From: Enoplosus armatus
Lineage: Eukaryota > Chordata > Actinopteri > Centrarchiformes > Enoplosidae
Reading direction: 5' to 3'
Length of the DNA: 64,000 nucleotides
Assembly (NCBI RefSeq): GCF_043641665.1
Contig: NC_092190.1
Coordinates: forward strand, 9,258,048 to 9,322,047
Shown here: positions 49,101 through 59,300 of the stretch, piece by piece
How positions within the stretch are numbered: position 1 is the stretch's first letter
Layout of the letters: each line of letters begins with the position of its first letter
The notes under the pieces: generated by a model
Seen by the model: only the letters and a program-made list of their open reading frames with translations
The model's database searches: none
Told to the model about the DNA's origin: nothing
Made by a program: the position numbers and the translations under genes

Positions 49101-51552
49101 GATGTTGAACAATCATTGAAGAAATACTCTGACCTTTTGGGGAATACAACCATTTGCTTTCTTACTTAATCTCTCTGTGCAAGTAAACAAAACTTTATCT
49201 GAGTGAAGATACAAACTGCTTCACAGAGAATCACTATGTACTGTATATACATTATATCTACACATTGTGCCTTGGTCAACCAGAGGGCCTGTGTCAAATG
49301 GCCTACATTTTTGATTGGTTAATATTGGATAAGCAAGTGAGAGAGGTGTTGTGGAGCAAGGCCTAAAAACGTAATACTTACTAATAAAAGTAAGCCAAGT
49401 AGTCGACCCACAGACGGGAGGATGCTGTATTAGTCTAACAAACACAAGATAAATGTATGTATACGTTTTGTGCATCTTCTTGAGACAAGAACTCCCTTAT
49501 TGTAGATTTATTTGTTATGTTGGTGCAGAGCCCTGGAACGTAAAGACAGAATAAATGATAACACGCAGAATTCTTGACCTTTGTGGTATTTTTCAGGGAG
49601 AGAGAGGCTGGCATAGACTAGACTTACCATACGTGAACGAAGAAGAGAAGAGCCACACCGTTGTTAGAAAGCACTTTTGATGGAGCTAGGTTAGCTGTTT
49701 CCCCGTGTGCAGTCTTTGTGCAAAGTTAGGCTAAAAAGGTCCTGGATAAATCTCTCTACTATAAGAGTTGAAGACCTTCTCAGCTCATTCCTACTTGTTT
49801 TAGACACTAAAGACTAAAATGTTAAACTATTCCTTTAATATTTTCTCCCGTCTTTACCTACGTTGGATGTCTTTTTTCCAGGTGGACAAGCTGGGGAAGG
49901 CTGTGAATTACATTGACGCTGCTCTCTCCTTCATGGAATGTGGGAAAGCGATGGAGGAAGGGCCACTGGAGGCAAAGTCTCCTTATACCATGTACTCAGA
50001 GACAGTGGAGCTTATTAGGTGAATTACACATTCATGCAAAAACAGATACAAGTCGTTTGGATGTGGACATCCAGGCAGACACTCACACATAAATATACAT
50101 GAACTGCAGCTCCATTGTTAACAGTCCTGTGTCTTAAGGTACGCGATGAGGCTGAAGAGCCACTCTGGCCCTGGGGCGAGACAGGAAGACAAACAGCTGG
50201 CGGTTCTGTGGTGCGTATGTCATCTCCTCTGTTTATGCCACATCTATCATCACACTGAAGGACCTGCATTTTGAGGATGATTTGTGGTCCGTCTGGGTCT
50301 ATTTGACTTCCGCTTGTGTGTCCACAGTTTCCGATGTCTTGCCCTACTTTACTGGCAAATGTTTCGTTTAAAGAAGGACCATGCACTGAAATACTCCAAA
50401 GTTCTGCTGGACTACTTTAAGGTACATCTAAAAACTGATTTTCCATTTACATAGAGGATGAATGTAATTGTTTTTGGTATGATGTAAACATTTGGGTTTG
50501 GATGACCGTTAGTCTTATTTATTGTTTCATTACAGAGTTCTCCCAAAGCGCCTTCTACACCACCCTGTTGGAATGACTCTGGGAAGTAGGTGGCTACACT
50601 GGATACACGTAACACTAAAACATCCACTTCCCTACGAATTATAAATTATATATTTACACTTTAAAACATACACTGCGTTTTAACATGTACGTATCACCCA
50701 TATTTAAATCCTGCACACTGTATATACTGTATATAGACATGTAAACCTGCATATACTGTACACTATTACCTGTTTGTATTTGTTTACAACCTACAGAACA
50801 CTTGACTTATATATAGACATTGTATGTTGCTGTTCATTGTTGCTTTTCATATATATATTTATAGAAACACCTATGTTTCGCTTACTTGTAAGTATATAAT
50901 AGTTCTATGTTTGGTTTAACTTAAAACCGGAGTCATATTCCTTGTATGTGTGCACATACTTGGCCAATAAAACTGATTCTGATAATAACTTTATATTACA
51001 GGCTCTCTGTTTAATTAATTTGCCTTCTCTCCTGCCACTGAGCTGTCATTGATCACCGTCACTCTTTTGTACATGTGTTGTCACTCCCAGGGGTACAGGA
51101 GGACCCCCTTCTTCGCTCTCACCCAATGCCAAACACCTCGGACGGGGTTCACACGGGGCCGCCTTCTCCTCTCTCATAAGCATTCCACAACGTATCCACC
51201 AGATGGCAGCAAACCACCTGAACATCACCAACAGCGTCCTGTACAGCTACGAGTACTGGGAGGTGGCAGACAACCTCGCAAAGGAGAATAAAGGTATGGA
51301 AGCTCCTCTGAGCCGTACAGACACCCCCAATGTATATAAAAACATTTGTTTACAGATTTACATGAAAATGAGCCACATGTGTCCAATGAAACAGAGGTTT
51401 TAAGAGCACTGTCTTCCTTTTTCATTACAGAGTTCTTCAACTACTTGAATACTTTGTCTGGACCACTGACTCTTCACAGTAGCATCGCTCACGCAGTCCA
51501 ATACACCAGACAGGCTCTTCAGTGGATACGCATCAGTGCCAAACTTAACTAG
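35579..51552 (+). CDS. aff3: AF4/FMR2 family member 3-like nuclear protein, gene span
   Basis: Seventeen or more coding exons that join in phase. The C-terminal homology domain is closest to AFF3 among family members I remember: [56 protein letters not shown], and [19 protein letters not shown] (AFF3 has MAANHVSITNSILHSYDYW). YTLVPFGR also fits AFF3. AFF proteins are scaffolds of super elongation complexes with P-TEFb. The next gene, rev1, is also the neighbour of human AFF3. From the ATG at 36516 the protein is 1198 residues; with exon 35579-35650 it is 1222. The N-terminal homology domain of the family (with the FSEPYK-type motif) was not found between the arhgef7 promoter and 41 kb, so the start is uncertain. 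The middle is Ser/Pro- and charge-rich. C-terminal exons are firm; those before 42.9 kb are tentative. Confidence 0.85.
36516..36545 (+). CDS. aff3: Candidate aff3 start exon or micro-exon
   Basis: Thirty bases between GCGCAG and GTAAGA. Reads [10 protein letters not shown] in phase 0 with the next exon. It could be the true start (G at +4) or an in-frame internal micro-exon. Another possible non-coding exon, 36389-36421, lies just before it. Confidence 0.4.
36974..37014. repeat. (GA)n microsatellite
   Basis: About twenty GA units in a 5' aff3 intron. Confidence 0.95.
37141..37170. repeat. (TG)n microsatellite
   Basis: Fifteen TG units in a 5' aff3 intron, before the 37635 exon. Confidence 0.93.
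37635..37679 (+). CDS. aff3: aff3 small exon, CAKDILE motif
   Basis: Fifteen codons, [15 protein letters not shown], between GCACAG and GTAAGG. Together with the next exon (DMTQSW) it parallels the family motif CVDEILKEMTHSW of AFF4, which supports it as coding. Confidence 0.65.
37862..38145 (+). repeat. Interspersed repeat, GGGCTGCAACTAATGATTAT family
   Basis: Starts AGGGCTGCAACTAATGATTA and holds TAAAATGTCAGAAAATTGTG. Related stretches are at 21690-21812 (plus), about 30540-30705 (minus) and about 39950-40150. Class not determined. Confidence 0.65.
38608..38987. mobile_element. Foldback MITE-like element, copy 3
   Basis: Left end GACATTTTGGGAAATACGC and CTATACGCTAAATATGAAGC; right end GCTTCATATTTAGCGTACAG, then GAGAGTGGTATTGATC. 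So the ends are inverted repeats. Lies in an aff3 intron. Confidence 0.8.
41283..41357 (+). CDS. aff3: aff3 exon, MTQSW and YNP motifs
   Basis: Twenty-five codons starting [18 protein letters not shown] and ending RILYNPK, between GCACAG and GTATGT. The other two frames contain stops. Similar to the EMTxSW and QKRYNPSK segments of the family. Confidence 0.65.
41966..42006 (+). CDS. aff3: aff3 small exon, tentative acceptor
   Basis: [13 protein letters not shown] then a split Ser codon, ending before GTAAGT. The phase fits both neighbours only if the acceptor is TTCAG at 41965. The alternative acceptor at 41948 breaks the frame. Ends as AFF4 does (KSML). Confidence 0.45.
42994..43045 (+). CDS. 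aff3: aff3 exon, DDLKLSS motif
   Basis: Encodes [17 protein letters not shown]; the family signature is [13 protein letters not shown]. Between TTCAG and GTAGGT. A firm AFF-family exon. Confidence 0.88.
43663..43697 (+). CDS. aff3: aff3 micro-exon
   Basis: Thirty-five bases, [11 protein letters not shown], between CTGAAG and GTACTC. Phase 0 in, phase 2 out, bridging its neighbours exactly. Confidence 0.65.
43871..44063 (+). CDS. aff3: aff3 serine-rich exon
   Basis: Encodes [12 protein letters not shown], then [20 protein letters not shown] and SRSPSRSPE, ending CSSKE|GTACC. Corresponds to the poly-serine/acidic tract before the KWQLDKWL motif in the family. Confidence 0.85.
44703..44716. 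repeat. Poly-G run
   Basis: Fourteen G in the aff3 intron before the giant exon, flanked by a G/A-rich stretch to about 44940. Confidence 0.85.
45520..45690. repeat. Interspersed repeat, ACTTAAGTAC family
   Basis: ACATTTACTCACGTATTGTA, then TTAAGTACTTTTATTTCC and TCTGCTACTTCATACTTCTA. A pattern I recognise as a common short repeat in fish. Lies in the intron before the giant aff3 exon. Confidence 0.6.
46132..48123 (+). CDS. aff3: aff3 giant exon: WQLDKWL motif, Ser-Pro tract, charged region
   Basis: A single 664-codon exon, phase 0 on both sides, between TCTTAAG and AAG|GTAGAC. It opens with [16 protein letters not shown], the family's conserved WQLDxWL motif. Next come a Ser-Pro dipeptide tract (about 46270-46580), a Gln/Asn/His/Lys-rich stretch, a Lys/Arg/Glu-rich block with an acidic run (about 47370-47400), a Ser tract, [11 protein letters not shown], the [10 protein letters not shown] strand, and a basic KRKRK end resembling a nuclear signal. 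AFF3 has the same motif order. The Ser-Pro tract looks much enlarged against human AFF3. Long minus-strand ORFs here are shadows. Confidence 0.93.
48239..48366 (+). CDS. aff3: aff3 exon 9
   Basis: Encodes [20 protein letters not shown], then [14 protein letters not shown]. Between GACCAG and CGG|GTAAGA. Low complexity; placed by phase and splice sites rather than by strong homology. Confidence 0.75.
48509..48671 (+). CDS. aff3: aff3 exon 10
   Basis: Encodes [20 protein letters not shown], then [19 protein letters not shown]3 has RSPISPLSDAS at the corresponding place. Between TTGCAG and AAAG|GTAATA. Confidence 0.85.
48765..48868 (+). CDS. aff3: aff3 exon 11
   Basis: Encodes [20 protein letters not shown], then [14 protein letters not shown], ending in phase 2 at GTGAGC. 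Resembles the AFF3 segment before the C-terminal domain. Confidence 0.78.
48949..48985. repeat. (AC)n-(CTTT)n at aff3 exon 12 acceptor
   Basis: A short AC run passes into five CTTT units and ends CTTCCCAG, the acceptor of the exon at 48989. The tetranucleotide repeat supplies the polypyrimidine tract. Confidence 0.9.
48989..49052 (+). CDS. aff3: aff3 exon 12, start of C-terminal homology domain
   Basis: Encodes [20 protein letters not shown], then Met. Human AFF3 has SADYFMQEAKRMKHKADAM. The acceptor polypyrimidine tract is a (CTTT)n repeat. Confidence 0.93.
49110..49838. mobile_element. Possible diverged MITE-like copy 4 with insertion
   Basis: Begins AAATACTCTGACCTTTTGGG and ends ATGTTAAACTATTCCTTTAA like the 9878 family. 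GCTAGGTTAGCTGTTTCCCC sits inside. The middle does not match, so it may be interrupted. Lies in an aff3 intron. Confidence 0.45.
49882..50018 (+). CDS. aff3: aff3 exon 13, C-terminal homology domain
   Basis: Encodes [20 protein letters not shown], then [16 protein letters not shown], the helical repeat core of the AFF C-terminal homology domain. TTCCAG acceptor, GTGAAT donor. Confidence 0.95.
50139..50210 (+). CDS. aff3: aff3 exon 14, C-terminal homology domain
   Basis: Encodes [20 protein letters not shown], then AVL, with phase 2 on both sides. Human AFF3 has [20 protein letters not shown]. Confidence 0.94.
50328..50421 (+). CDS. aff3: aff3 exon 15, C-terminal homology domain
   Basis: Encodes [20 protein letters not shown], then [11 protein letters not shown]. 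Nearly identical to AFF3. CCACAG acceptor, AAG|GTACAT donor. Confidence 0.95.
50536..50585 (+). CDS. aff3: aff3 exon 16
   Basis: Encodes [16 protein letters not shown]. Human AFF3 has SSKAAQAPSPWGASGK. Donor GGGAA|GTAGGT; phase 2 out. Confidence 0.88.
51091..51290 (+). CDS. aff3: aff3 exon 17, C-terminal homology domain
   Basis: Encodes [13 protein letters not shown], then [20 protein letters not shown] and [15 protein letters not shown]. Very close to AFF3. The intron before it holds a repeat-like tail ending CCAATAAAACTGATTCTGAT. Confidence 0.95.
51431..51552 (+). CDS. aff3: aff3 last coding exon
   Basis: Encodes [20 protein letters not shown], then the C-terminus WIRISAKLN and stop TAG at 51550-51552. 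Aligns with the last residues of AFF3. Confidence 0.95.
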
Positions 51553-52175
51553 CAAGGAGAGGATTTACTTTAACCTGCCCACTGGATCTTGGAAGAGACA
51601 AAACTCTGGATCTCTATGCAGCTGACAGGACAGCACTGATTCCTACTGAGCTGTGTGAAATGGAGCTGGATGAAATCCCATGGAGCCTGATCGTCCTCAT
51701 AGGATGCTGGAGGTGTTCACCGTCCGGGTCTTACTCTGTGCAAAGCCTTCTGAGGGAGCAGTCTTTTAACTTCTCACAGATGAACTACATGCACCTTCTT
51801 CTTCATCATTGGATTAAACTGAGTTGCGCGTGCGATGGATTTGAAGTCTTTAATCATTTGCCAAATGTCCGATGGTGACAGAAACAGGACTCTCATACAG
51901 TTGTGTGTGAAATTTCACGTGTGAAGCCTTTTTTATTCTTTGAAATTGATCATTATACAGTGGACTGTTTCTCTGGGGCCAAAACAGGAGAAGATGTTAA
52001 AAAAAGAAAAATCATATACCACTTTCTGCAAAGTAGACAACCTGTCTGCATCGTTTTATAATGAAGGTTTTAATGACTCCTCTTTTTAAATCTCTGATAT
52101 TTTCACTTTTATGTGTTTTTACTGTGCAATATTTGATGGATTATCTGTTTTTAGAAAAAAAAAGAAAAACAAGAG

Positions 52176-52181
52176 AATAAA
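52176..52181 (+). terminator. aff3: aff3 poly(A) signal
   Basis: AATAAA about 620 bases after the aff3 stop, followed by a TTGATG/T-rich stretch. A plausible 3' end. Confidence 0.6.
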
Positions 52182-55100
52182 ATGTTGATGAGTCTAGTTG
52201 CCAACATCCCTTTCATGCTAAATGTATTTTTGTCCCTGTTTTGAATATGGGATTATGTAATTGAATGAATAATGAAGTTGAAGAGGTCACTCTTGGTAAA
52301 TTCACTGTCTTGGGTCTGGTTCAGGAGTATGCATTTTCAATTCCCAGCTTTCTTACAGCATGGGCGACACAGATAACATAGCATCACTGTCAAGGTGATT
52401 ATGTTTTAACTTCAACTGAAGGATTACTTACTGTCGTCTGAGGGCCAAAACATTCTTCAAATCATTAGCCTGTGAAACCCTCTAGATGATGGCAATAAAC
52501 TAAAAAAGTGTGTTTTGTTTTACCCCATGAAAGGATTAGTCTGACAACCAAACTGAATTATATTCATGTTTTAAAATATTTGAATTGCTCAACAAATAAC
52601 ATATGTGGGCAGTGATTCAGAGCTATGAACATTTTGCAGATACAGACATACACATACAGTAAGCTACTCTGGTGATTTTTGCATTATTTGTCTGTAATTA
52701 TTTATGAACAAGGATGCTTCAAATACACAAAGTGATCCTGTGTCCTCCGATGCCTGTAGCAAACCTGGTCTTTACATCACAATGCAGATTTCTCCCTGAG
52801 GCTGGAAACAATTAACAATACTCACCCATCAATGTTTGTGAGAAGCTCCCGAGCATCTCACTGAACATCCTGCTCTTATTGTCTCACAGCGTCTTTTTTA
52901 TTTCACTGATCGTAACGGTGTTCAATCATTCACGTGTTAATGTATTGATGCATTTGTCTTGGAAAGGAAGAGGACCCTAGAGGTTGTTCCTCTCTTTCTC
53001 TGGCTTTCTAGCTCTCACTGACACACAAACACAAACACACTCTGTAGGCGTGAGAGAGTGTGAGTCAGACTCATTAGTCAGTCTAGTTGTGCAGAGTTGT
53101 CCCTCTCTCTACACACTCACACATCACTCTGACTCTCAACATCATAACTACTTCCTGCTGCACCAACGCAGAAGTCGCGCGTGAAACTTAAGCATCTGAT
53201 GTCTGGTGCCATAGCAACAGAGGACAACCAATAGGGGAGCTCCTCGGGACACGACAAGCCTTGGGTCAATAGCATTCTGGTTTCTTTGATTCTGTGAAAT
53301 GTGGTATGTTGCAAACAAATCCAATTTTCTTTCCCTGGACTATGACCCACTTTATTCCACTGTCCTTAACTTGAAGGTGACTGTTATTTATATTTAAGTA
53401 GGTCAATAGATTTGAAGTCAAGTTAATCAATCTGTTGGTGCTCTTTTATAATATTTACCCATTGCTGCCTTAATTGATCTCAGTACGCTATTAGATCACG
53501 TGTCTGTTAGTCAAAATCAAAACAGACAGTGAGGACATAGATAATAAGAGATAATTATACTGACACTTTGCTCTCATTGTACCTTTTTTGCAGGTATTCT
53601 TTTCTGATGCTGGATCAGTGTCTGTCTGACCTTATTTCACTCCATGATAATCCATTCATTGACCTGGAAATGCACAGCAGGCGTGACATCAGGTACAAAT
53701 GTGCTATTTTTATTCTTGTACAGGGTTATTATTATTGCCTCCATGTGAGGCTGTCGGAGCGGACCACCATGTTCACAGGCTGCCGTTACGCTGCTGGCTC
53801 GCTCAATCCGCACGTGCCTCTGCGTCACTGTCGTTAGTGGCTGTGTGCCGGGCCGTCTGAGGACATCCGTGCCCGGAGCCAGACAGTACACACACACCGA
53901 GAAAAAAAAAACCTAGACTGCTCTGGATCGACAGTCTACCGCAGGAAAGCATGCGGTGTGGGCGCTTTAGCCAGTGCACACAACCCGTCCTGATTCAAAC
54001 CATAGAGACACATTTCAGAGGTGAACAATCTGTCAGAGTGCGATAACCAACGGCTACTGTATCAAACAGCTTCGCACCAACGGTTCTCCTGCTTATGCAG
54101 AGCCCATTGGTGTGAAAGTATCAGAGTGGGTGGTTTAAAACTGTACAGAGCGTCCAAAAGCGATTGTACGGTCATTTCAGGTGACATGCACTCGGTTGCC
54201 CGCATAGTGGCAGCATTACAACACAACTTGAGGCTAAAAACAAGAAGCCGGGGATGAGCTGGATCAAGCTAGCTAAGAAAAGCTGCGAGGAACCGGAAGT
54301 GGTGCATATTTTGTTTTTGAAAATAAAAGACAGTTTGAGTTACTTTTCATAAGTTGACTAGCCGAGGGGAAGTGTAAGGCCAAACTGGTGTGAGGATAGA
54401 TACAAAAATATACATAATATAAGTCATGTATTTTATTATAATTTCAAACACAAATAGTTAAAGTTAAGTATGACGAGGTCTCACTTGTATTATGTAGAAA
54501 CAAGAATTTAGCAATGTAAATAATACATTTAAATGAGAAAGTAAAGAGAAGACAGAAGCTGAATCTAGAAGAGGACTCTTTCTGACTATCCTGGAATGTC
54601 ACAAGGTTAAAATCCCACATTCAGATAAATACCCCATGCATTCCCACATCCATAAAAGACTGTTAAGATTAGCATTTTGTTGTGACATGTAATTTTGTGA
54701 CAGAAAATGCAAAGAATAATTGAAAGATTCATAATGAATTGAAGTTGAAGAAATAAATTGAATAAACTGTCAACATCCTCTAATGTATGTATAAAGACAC
54801 TGAAATTCTCTAACAAATCTTCTAAATCTTTCCAGTTTATGAACAAGTGCTGTCAAGACTCAGTTTTTACATCACAAGAAGTACATCTTGTTCTGGCATC
54901 AGCAATATTTAGAAACTACGTCATTACAGAGGTGACACCTCTTCTATTTTATTGGTTATTAAAGCTGTGACTTCAATATGCTTAGTGCTGACTGGGTAGA
55001 AGGAAGCTACAAAAGCACATTTATTGTGGCTTACTGCCTCTGTTCACGCACCTCTACAACATGTTCCCTTGTCATCGAATGTTTTATTTTGAAAATGTTC

Positions 55101-56248
55101 TCCGGAACTACCTGTCTTGCTCGCTTCAGTCTCTCTGAGAAGGGAAAGCAAAGAGATCAGGCGGTAGAAATGGAGAGCAAAAGGACTGGGAGGGTGAGCG
55201 AAAATGTTGAAGAGACATGGCGTGGCAGTGTGACAAAATAAGGGGATCTCAGTTCACCAACAGGACTTCTCTGAAGAATAAAGTCAAGGTAGAGGAGTCG
55301 AGCTAACTGTCAGGAGGATTTTCTTTTCGCTTTGCTTTTGGTCTTACCTCGTAACCAGTGCGCACACAACGTTTGTGTTGGGCAGTATCTGCAGAGAGAA
55401 GTCTGTGGCGAACAACCCAGTCTGACAGGATAAAAGGTAAAAAGCAAGTGACTTCTGTTAGCGAACAGTCACTCAGGACTGTAGTTTGTTTACAACCGTG
55501 ATTACCCCTGAAGTTACGTAGTCATATACCTTATCCATTGTTTGGTAGCTCATTCTGCCAGCATTGTTAGCGAGTGCAGGCAACACACTTATACTCGTAT
55601 TTTTGCTTGCTTGGACTGACATGATGTTACAGCCGTGTCGTGGCGCAGCGACATGCATGATTAACTAGCTAAGCATCGCTTAGAGTGGCTAGGCTAATGT
55701 TAGCTGCTTACATGAAAAATGTGACAAAAGTGCCACATGGGGCTCTGTTGTAGCCTACCTGTCAATAGCAGAAGACCTGCCCGGGCATGCCCTTGGCCAC
55801 AAAGCTCTTTCCCTGAGCATTTATGCTGAATTGACATCAAACCCCAATAATAAATTCACAACACAAAAGCTTTAACTGTCAGTTGTTGACAGTGTCCTTT
55901 GGTCCTGACAAAGCTTTGTAAACTAGCAACAAAGCATCACTCAGGAATTGTTGACTTCTCCAAAATGTTATAATTTAATCTTATTCACCTGATCAATAAG
56001 CTGGCTATTAAAATGATTGACACACTTATCTGATTATTGTTTTCAAGTAGTATTGATTTCAAGATGTCTGGTAAACGATTTGTGTGCATCATAAACACAT
56101 TAGTCCATTTCTCCTCTAAATATTTTTATAAATAACTTAATCAATACCTAAACACTAAACTGTGTACAGTCTGGTGTCTGAATCCAGCTTAGACTTGCAT
56201 GACCCGGTATTGATGAATTGCTCCTCTTGTGCTTTCAGGTAGCTCAGT
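52182..56248. other. Region between aff3 and rev1
   Basis: Contains the orphan exon-like ORF (53595-53692), a GC-richer patch at 53740-53960 and the presumed rev1 promoter/5' UTR somewhere near 55.3-55.45 kb. Otherwise AT-rich with no recognised gene. Confidence 0.5.
53595..53692 (+). other. Orphan exon-like ORF, unidentified
   Basis: Ninety-eight bases between a strong acceptor (TTTTTTGCAG) and a donor (ATCAG|GTACAA). One frame is open for 32 codons, reading SFLMLDQCLSDLISLHDN, then PFIDLEMHSRRDI. I do not recognise the protein and found no partner exons nearby. It could be a lone exon, a decayed gene copy or chance. GC-rich DNA follows at 53740-53960. Confidence 0.25.
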
Positions 56249-56314
56249 ATGAGTCGAGATGCTTGGACAAAGAAGAAAGCCAATGCCAGTGGTGACAATG
56301 GTTGGGCTGAAAGG
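56249..56314 (+). CDS. rev1: rev1 exon 1 (start)
   Basis: Twenty-two codons, MSRDAWTKKKANASGDNGW then AER, ending AAGG|GTGAGT. The ATG lies 8 bases after TTTCAGGTAG, so a 5' UTR exon upstream is likely; a candidate donor is GATAAAAG|GTAAAA near 55438. Confidence 0.88.
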
Positions 56315-59300
56315 GTGAGTATCATTTCATCATAATCAACTAAATGTGTAAAATACAGATATTACCCCAGTATGAGGACATGCCCATCCTAAAAAGGGTT
56401 AGGGTTAACAGTAACAGTAGGCAATATGTCTGTCTGAGAAGTGTAAAAATGATGTAGTTGGTTAAAAGGTATGACATGGTTTATGCATACTGAGTTTCAC
56501 ATTATTACAGGTAAACTGGAAGCCAACCACCCTGTTCTCCTTTACTCCCTGCAATTTCATTATAACATTTAAGAGCCTGCAGCACATCACTAGTCACTAT
56601 CTAATTAGGTAAAGGCTAGACTGCCAGGCAAAACTTTAACACAACCGCAAGAGCTGCATGTAGCCCGTAACGTCCCATAATAACAGTAGTGTCACCGTAC
56701 AGGCAAGACAGTAATTTGACAGTAAGTGAACAATATGTAATATTTGTGTAGCTGAAGAGGAAAGATGACTCCAAAATGGCAAAGTATTTTTTAATCTATA
56801 GCAACATGTACATTCCTTTTATTTAAATGTCATACACACTGATAAGGTATGTAGTCTATGAAGGACAATGCACATGGTAATTCAGCTTTGTAATCTGTGC
56901 ACATGAAGCATGTTAGAAAAGAAAGTAACAATTTATTTTTAAAAAATGCATACATATATTGTAAAGTCTATTCTTTATACATGTAATTAAAACAGTGTTG
57001 TGTGAGTGTATATATAGATACTGTGCCCTATCATACTCTTACTAGCATATCAAGACTATACATACATATATGTATCATTTATAGATATATTGTAGCCACC
57101 CATCACTTTTTGGGGGTTAGTATATAAACCACAATAAAACTTGCATACCATGCTTATGTGTCAGACACATGACACAATATGTACAAATTCCCATGGTGGC
57201 CATTTCAGCACTGCGACTCACAGGCACAGTTGTTGTGAATGATTTTCCAACTGTGATTCACCTTGTTCTGTCACTGCTCTCCTTGTCTGCAGGGCGGCTA
57301 TATGGCTGCCAAAGTGTCGAAGCTGGACGAGCAGTTTAAACTTGATGCCCCCAGAGAAAAACAGAAGGAAGGTGCATGCTCCAACATTTTTAGAGGAGTG
57401 TCCATCTATGTCAATGGATACACAGGTAACACTATGCTACAGTACATCCACAATTTTACATATCACTAGTTTGTCTCTCGTCTCCCCCTCACAGTTTCTT
57501 CAGTCGGTCTTTAACAGTTGGAAGAACAGAATGGTAATGTAAATGTTCTGCAGCAATGTCCCAGAGGAGTGAGGGAGAAAAACAAGCAATCTGCATGCAA
57601 TTCTTTCCTCTGCTTTTTGACTTGTATTTCTTTTCCTCTCACATGAACTAATAACTTCATTTTCATTAAGATAAAGCTCTAGCTGTACAGAACCTTATTA
57701 TAATGCTCTGGTTTCTCTAATGTTTTTAACAACATTGTCTTGGAAATACAGATCATGGCTTAATTTGGGCAATACCAGTAAAAAAAAAAATCCAAATGAG
57801 CCCAACGTAAGTGCAGATTCTTTCACATCTTGTACTCATGTATATGTTTCCTGTGTTTGTGATGTTTTGTGCAGATGTGTAAGTAGGACTTTTGTCTTTT
57901 ATAGATTACTTGATTGACTATTGAGAACAGGTAACTGGTCAGGTGGCCGACTGCTCAGTTTTCAATAGAGTTGGCATTGTTTTATTTTGCCACTGTCAAG
58001 CTACAGCTAAATATTTTACAGAAAGATGATTCATAAAATAAATCAACTCAATGGGGGGGTTCTCAGTAAACTGACTCTATCATTTTTGTTCATTTTTGGT
58101 TTACCGTTTTAATTTTTTGCAGAGCCAAGTGCAGATGAGCTACGCAGACTGATGATGCTGCATGGTGGCCAGTTCCACATCTACTACTCTCGCTCCAAGA
58201 CCACCCACATTATCGCCAATAACTTGCCCAACTGCAAAATTCAGGAGCTCAAAGGGGAAAAGGTCATCAGTCCAGAGTGGATCACTGACAGGTGTGTTCA
58301 GCATTTAATATGGTATTGTGAAATATTAGCTGAAAATCTCTGTGTTTACTTTATCATTTGTTTAAAACAGTATCAAGGCTGGGCGTCTCCTGCCTTACCT
58401 ACAGTACCAGCTGTATGCCAAACAGAAAGGCCCACTCTTCCCTGGCATGACTCTGCGGCAGACGTCAGAGATCGCCGGACCCAGCCACGGGCTGCTTCAG
58501 CCAAGCGTCCATCAAAAGCTTCATCTGCCACAGCGCAGCATTCAGCACTCCGTCCTCAACCATGAGCAGCCCTCATCCAGCTGCCAGAATAACTCCACCC
58601 CTAACCCCAGCCACAGTCGACTTTACCAAGGCAACATCCAACCTCAGTCCATCCAGCACAACTCTGCTGCTCACTTCATTAACCCCCAACCAAGTCACTT
58701 AGCATCCAGTCACCTCAATACAGATCCCAGGCACAGAAGTCCTTTACACACCTTCCCGCTGTCTAACCCAAGCCCCACAAAGCACCCACACAAGCCCCCA
58801 CAGTCTAGTCTTCATACACCTCATCCTAATCTCCTGCACCAGAGAGCTGGCCAACCACAACCTCAGATCAACTCCTCTTGCAACAGTGCCCGCAGTGGCT
58901 ACAAGGAAGTGGAATTAAAAATGTGAGTATGCAAAGCTCATAAGTTGTTTTTATTTTATTTTTTTTCTTTTAAATTAGAACATTTTTGCATGCACAGTTT
59001 AAACATCATGTTACATTCATTTTTAATAGATAAGACATCTCTTCTTGATCTCTTTTTCTCACAGAAACGGATTATTGCAGACCTCAATGGATTTGATGAG
59101 CCATTCAAAAATGAATGAAATGCAAGAGTGTGGCAAAGAAGATCCTTTCCTGCAGGTGGTGAAGGAAGTCCCCCTGACCAACGGACACACTCACCTTGCT
59201 AATGGTGCCTTAAAGCCAGAGGATCTGTCCCCTGTTACAGATGGACCCTCTGTTGACAAGGAATGCAGAGTCAAGAGTCCAGAGGATAAACCTCCAAGTT

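Noticed and set aside
53745..53960. GC-rich patch as an RNA gene or CpG promoter
   Set aside because: No tRNA cloverleaf or other RNA fold could be supported by eye, and no start exon was recognised beside it.
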